Assembly (NCBI GenBank): GCA_024224155.1
Contig: JAAENP010000449.1
Location: forward strand, 1 to 33,977
Source of the DNA: a bacterium
Lineage (GTDB): Bacteria > Acidobacteriota > Thermoanaerobaculia > Multivoradales > JAHEKO01
DNA: 33,977 nt
Direction of reading: 5' to 3'
Position 1 is the stretch's first letter. Every line of letters starts with the position of its first letter. Position numbers and translations under genes: made by a program. The notes under the pieces were generated by a model. That model was given only the letters and a program-made list of their open reading frames with translations. It was not told the DNA's origin and did not search any database. Below, in pieces: positions 32,602 through 33,977 of this stretch.

Positions 32602-33294
32602 TCAGGCCAAGGCCCGGGCCAAACTGTGCTCGAGGTACTCGTGAAGCCGCTCGGCCGCCTCGTTGTCGAGTCGCGTAAACGCGATGCCCAACCCGTGCAC
32701 CCCACCACGACCGGCTTCCGCGTGGCGCACGACCCTGCCGCTCACCCGGATCGCGCCGGTTCTCTCCGGCAAGCTCAACTCGAGATCGACTTCGCTGCCC
32801 ACCGGAATCCGGTTCTTCGTCCGGATCAGCACGCCCGCCTCGGAGAGGTTCTCGGTCTGTGCCAGTCGATCAACCCCGGCTTCTCCGACCTTCACCTGCA
32901 TCCTCACCATCAGCCGCTTCGGCCGCTCGGGCCAGCTCTGGAGGTGGGCCGCGACCCGCGCTCGAAAGCTGGCTGGCTCGCCGCAGCTGATCACCGGAGC
33001 GCGATCACCGACGGACTCGAGCAATTCGGTGAGCGCCGCCTCGTCGCTCACGATCACGACATCGGGATCACCGGAGGCCTTTTCTCGAACCTCGGCGATG
33101 AACTCGGCGATCGAAGCGTCCGCCAGCGGATGCTCCACGAGCACCAACTCGAGCGGGAAGGTGGCGATCAGCGACAGGGCGTCTTGGGGATCCCGAACAA
33201 CCTGGACCTCAACCGCCGATTCGTTGAACAGATCTTCGAGCTGTTCCAGAATCTTGCCTTCGCCGCCTACGGCGATGATCTTTTGCCTTTCCAC
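32602..33294 (-). CDS. Pseudo-receiver plus PilZ domain protein (c-di-GMP effector)
   Basis: This 230-residue protein starts at GTG 33294. Residues 1-118 fold like a response-regulator receiver (IIAVGGEGKILEQLEDLF...), but the phosphoacceptor position reads Glu54 (LVLVEHPLAD) and the acidic pair near the start is missing, so it is probably not phosphorylated. Residues about 122-225 are a PilZ domain: RLMVR (127-131, the RxxxR motif) and NLSEAG (149-154, the [D/N]xSxxG motif) are both intact, so c-di-GMP binding is likely. Such proteins often act in motility, adhesion or regulated secretion. It is upstream of the M20 peptidase in the same unit. Confidence 0.82.
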   Translation of the reverse strand: MERQKIIAVGGEGKILEQLEDLFNESAVEVQVVRDPQDALSLIATFPLELVLVEHPLADASIAEFIAEVREKASGDPDVVIVSDEAALTELLESVGDRAPVISCGEPASFRARVAAHLQSWPERPKRLMVRMQVKVGEAGVDRLAQTENLSEAGVLIRTKNRIPVGSEVDLELSLPERTGAIRVSGRVVRHAEAGRGGVHGLGIAFTRLDNEAAERLHEYLEHSLARALA

Positions 33295-33410
33295 GGATCG
33301 AGCAGTCCTTCGGGCGCTCTCGGACCGTCCGGCAGCCCGACGGCCGACTCCGAAGAGAACAGTACCAAAACTTTCGCCGGGAACCGCTCACCGTTGCGCG
33401 AGGATTTGCT

Positions 33411-33977
33411 CTACAGCCGATCCGAGTACATCGCCTTGTAGTGCCGGTACCAATCGCTCTGGAAGCGCTCTTCGGGGTCGTACTCGAGTTTGTGCTTCAG
33501 AAACTCGAGCAGTTGCGGGTAGCAGTCGTCAACTTGCTCGCGCGTGGCCCAACGGGGGTAGGTGAGGAAGTAGCTGCCGCCCCACTTTCTCGCCAGGTCG
33601 ATCAGGGTTCGGAACTGCATGCGAGCGCGCGCGATCCCCTCCGGCGAATGCTCTACGAAAACCGTCTGCGGTTCGCGACTCGACACCGGCCACGAGATCC
33701 TCGATCGAGAGCATTTCGACGACTCGCTCGAGCTTGCGCCGCTTCGAGAGCCGGAGCCGAATCGAATTCACGACGCCGAACAGTCCGTAGCCTCCAACCG
33801 CGAGCTGGAAGAGCTCGGTATTCTCGGTGCGGCTGCACGTCCGGAGCTCGCCGCCCGCATCGATCAGGGTGAACGACTCGATGTCGCCGACGAGCGGCGC
33901 CAGCGTCAGCCCGCGCCCGTGAACGTTGGCGGCCAGCGCTCCGCCCAAGGAAAGTCGGTCGGCGCCGGTCTGCTTCT
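33411..33977 (-). pseudogene. FAD-binding oxidoreductase, internally deleted and frameshifted, cut by window edge
   Basis: Reading the minus strand from the right edge, one frame encodes part of an FAD-binding (PCMH/GlcD-like) domain: LSLGGALAANVHGRG, then LAVGGYGLFGVVNSIRLRL. It ends in recognisable sequence near LVAGVESRT. From about 33690 the homologous sequence continues in another frame as VFVEHSPEGIARARMQFRTL, GGSYFLTYPRWATREQ and FQSDWYRHYKAMY, the C-terminal end of the same oxidoreductase type, to TAG at 33411. The middle, roughly 200 residues in the family as I remember it, is missing. A deletion with frameshift explains this best; an assembly error at about 33680-33690 would look the same. 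The N-terminal part lies outside the window. Confidence 0.75.

Overview
The window is about 34 kb of high-GC bacterial chromosome with dense, mostly operonic genes. It shows no rRNA, tRNA, CRISPR array, intact transposon or phage gene. The organism is clearly diderm: it carries an LpxC enzyme, a TonB-dependent receptor, lipoprotein signals and periplasmic cytochrome c maturation. Several features recall Acidobacteriota (for example Thermoanaerobaculia-like lineages): alkaline-phosphatase-superfamily proteins with a 'YVGPGAG' signal-peptide exit, glucose/sorbosone-dehydrogenase proteins ending in an 'FASDFESGDT' C-terminal module, and a fused E1 alpha/beta dehydrogenase. That placement is inference, not proof.

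Layout, left to right. (1) 146-5386, minus strand: two large alkaline-phosphatase-superfamily hydrolases (one membrane-anchored, one lipoprotein), then a small ribbon-helix-helix-like protein and a three-helix membrane protein, apparently one operon. (2) 5506-9705, plus strand: a small sulfotransferase-like protein and two tandemly duplicated, secreted PQQ-type sugar dehydrogenase homologues. (3) 9728-16780, minus strand: a complete System I cytochrome c maturation operon ccmABCDEFGHI in canonical order, with start/stop overlaps at most junctions; it includes a 48-residue CcmD. (4) 16974-20639, minus strand: a TonB-dependent receptor with FRAP/NPDL boxes and two uncharacterised membrane proteins. 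(5) 20796-21548, plus: a TerC-family membrane protein behind a leader with three consecutive hairpins. (6) 21807-23033, minus: a membrane-dipeptidase (M19) homologue, followed by a 486-bp gene-free, hairpin-rich gap. (7) 23520-24059, plus: SufT.

(8) 24159-27899, minus: a response-regulator receiver domain fused to LpxC, then a fused 2-oxoacid dehydrogenase E1 alpha/beta. (9) 27960-31199, plus and divergent from LpxC across a 60-bp spacer with nested dyads: a MoaD/ThiS-type ubiquitin-like domain fused to an Asp-box (BNR) propeller, then a cytoplasmic GH20-like glycosidase. (10) 31248-33294, minus: a pseudo-receiver/PilZ protein and a secreted M20 peptidase. (11) 33411-33977, minus: an FAD-linked oxidoreductase remnant with an internal deletion and frameshift, running off the right edge.

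The most unusual items are the receiver-LpxC fusion, which suggests phosphorelay control of the committed step of lipid A synthesis, and the MoaD-BNR fusion with its buried Gly-Gly tail. They share one divergent promoter region. Convergent gene pairs are separated by strong palindromes that look like bidirectional terminators.
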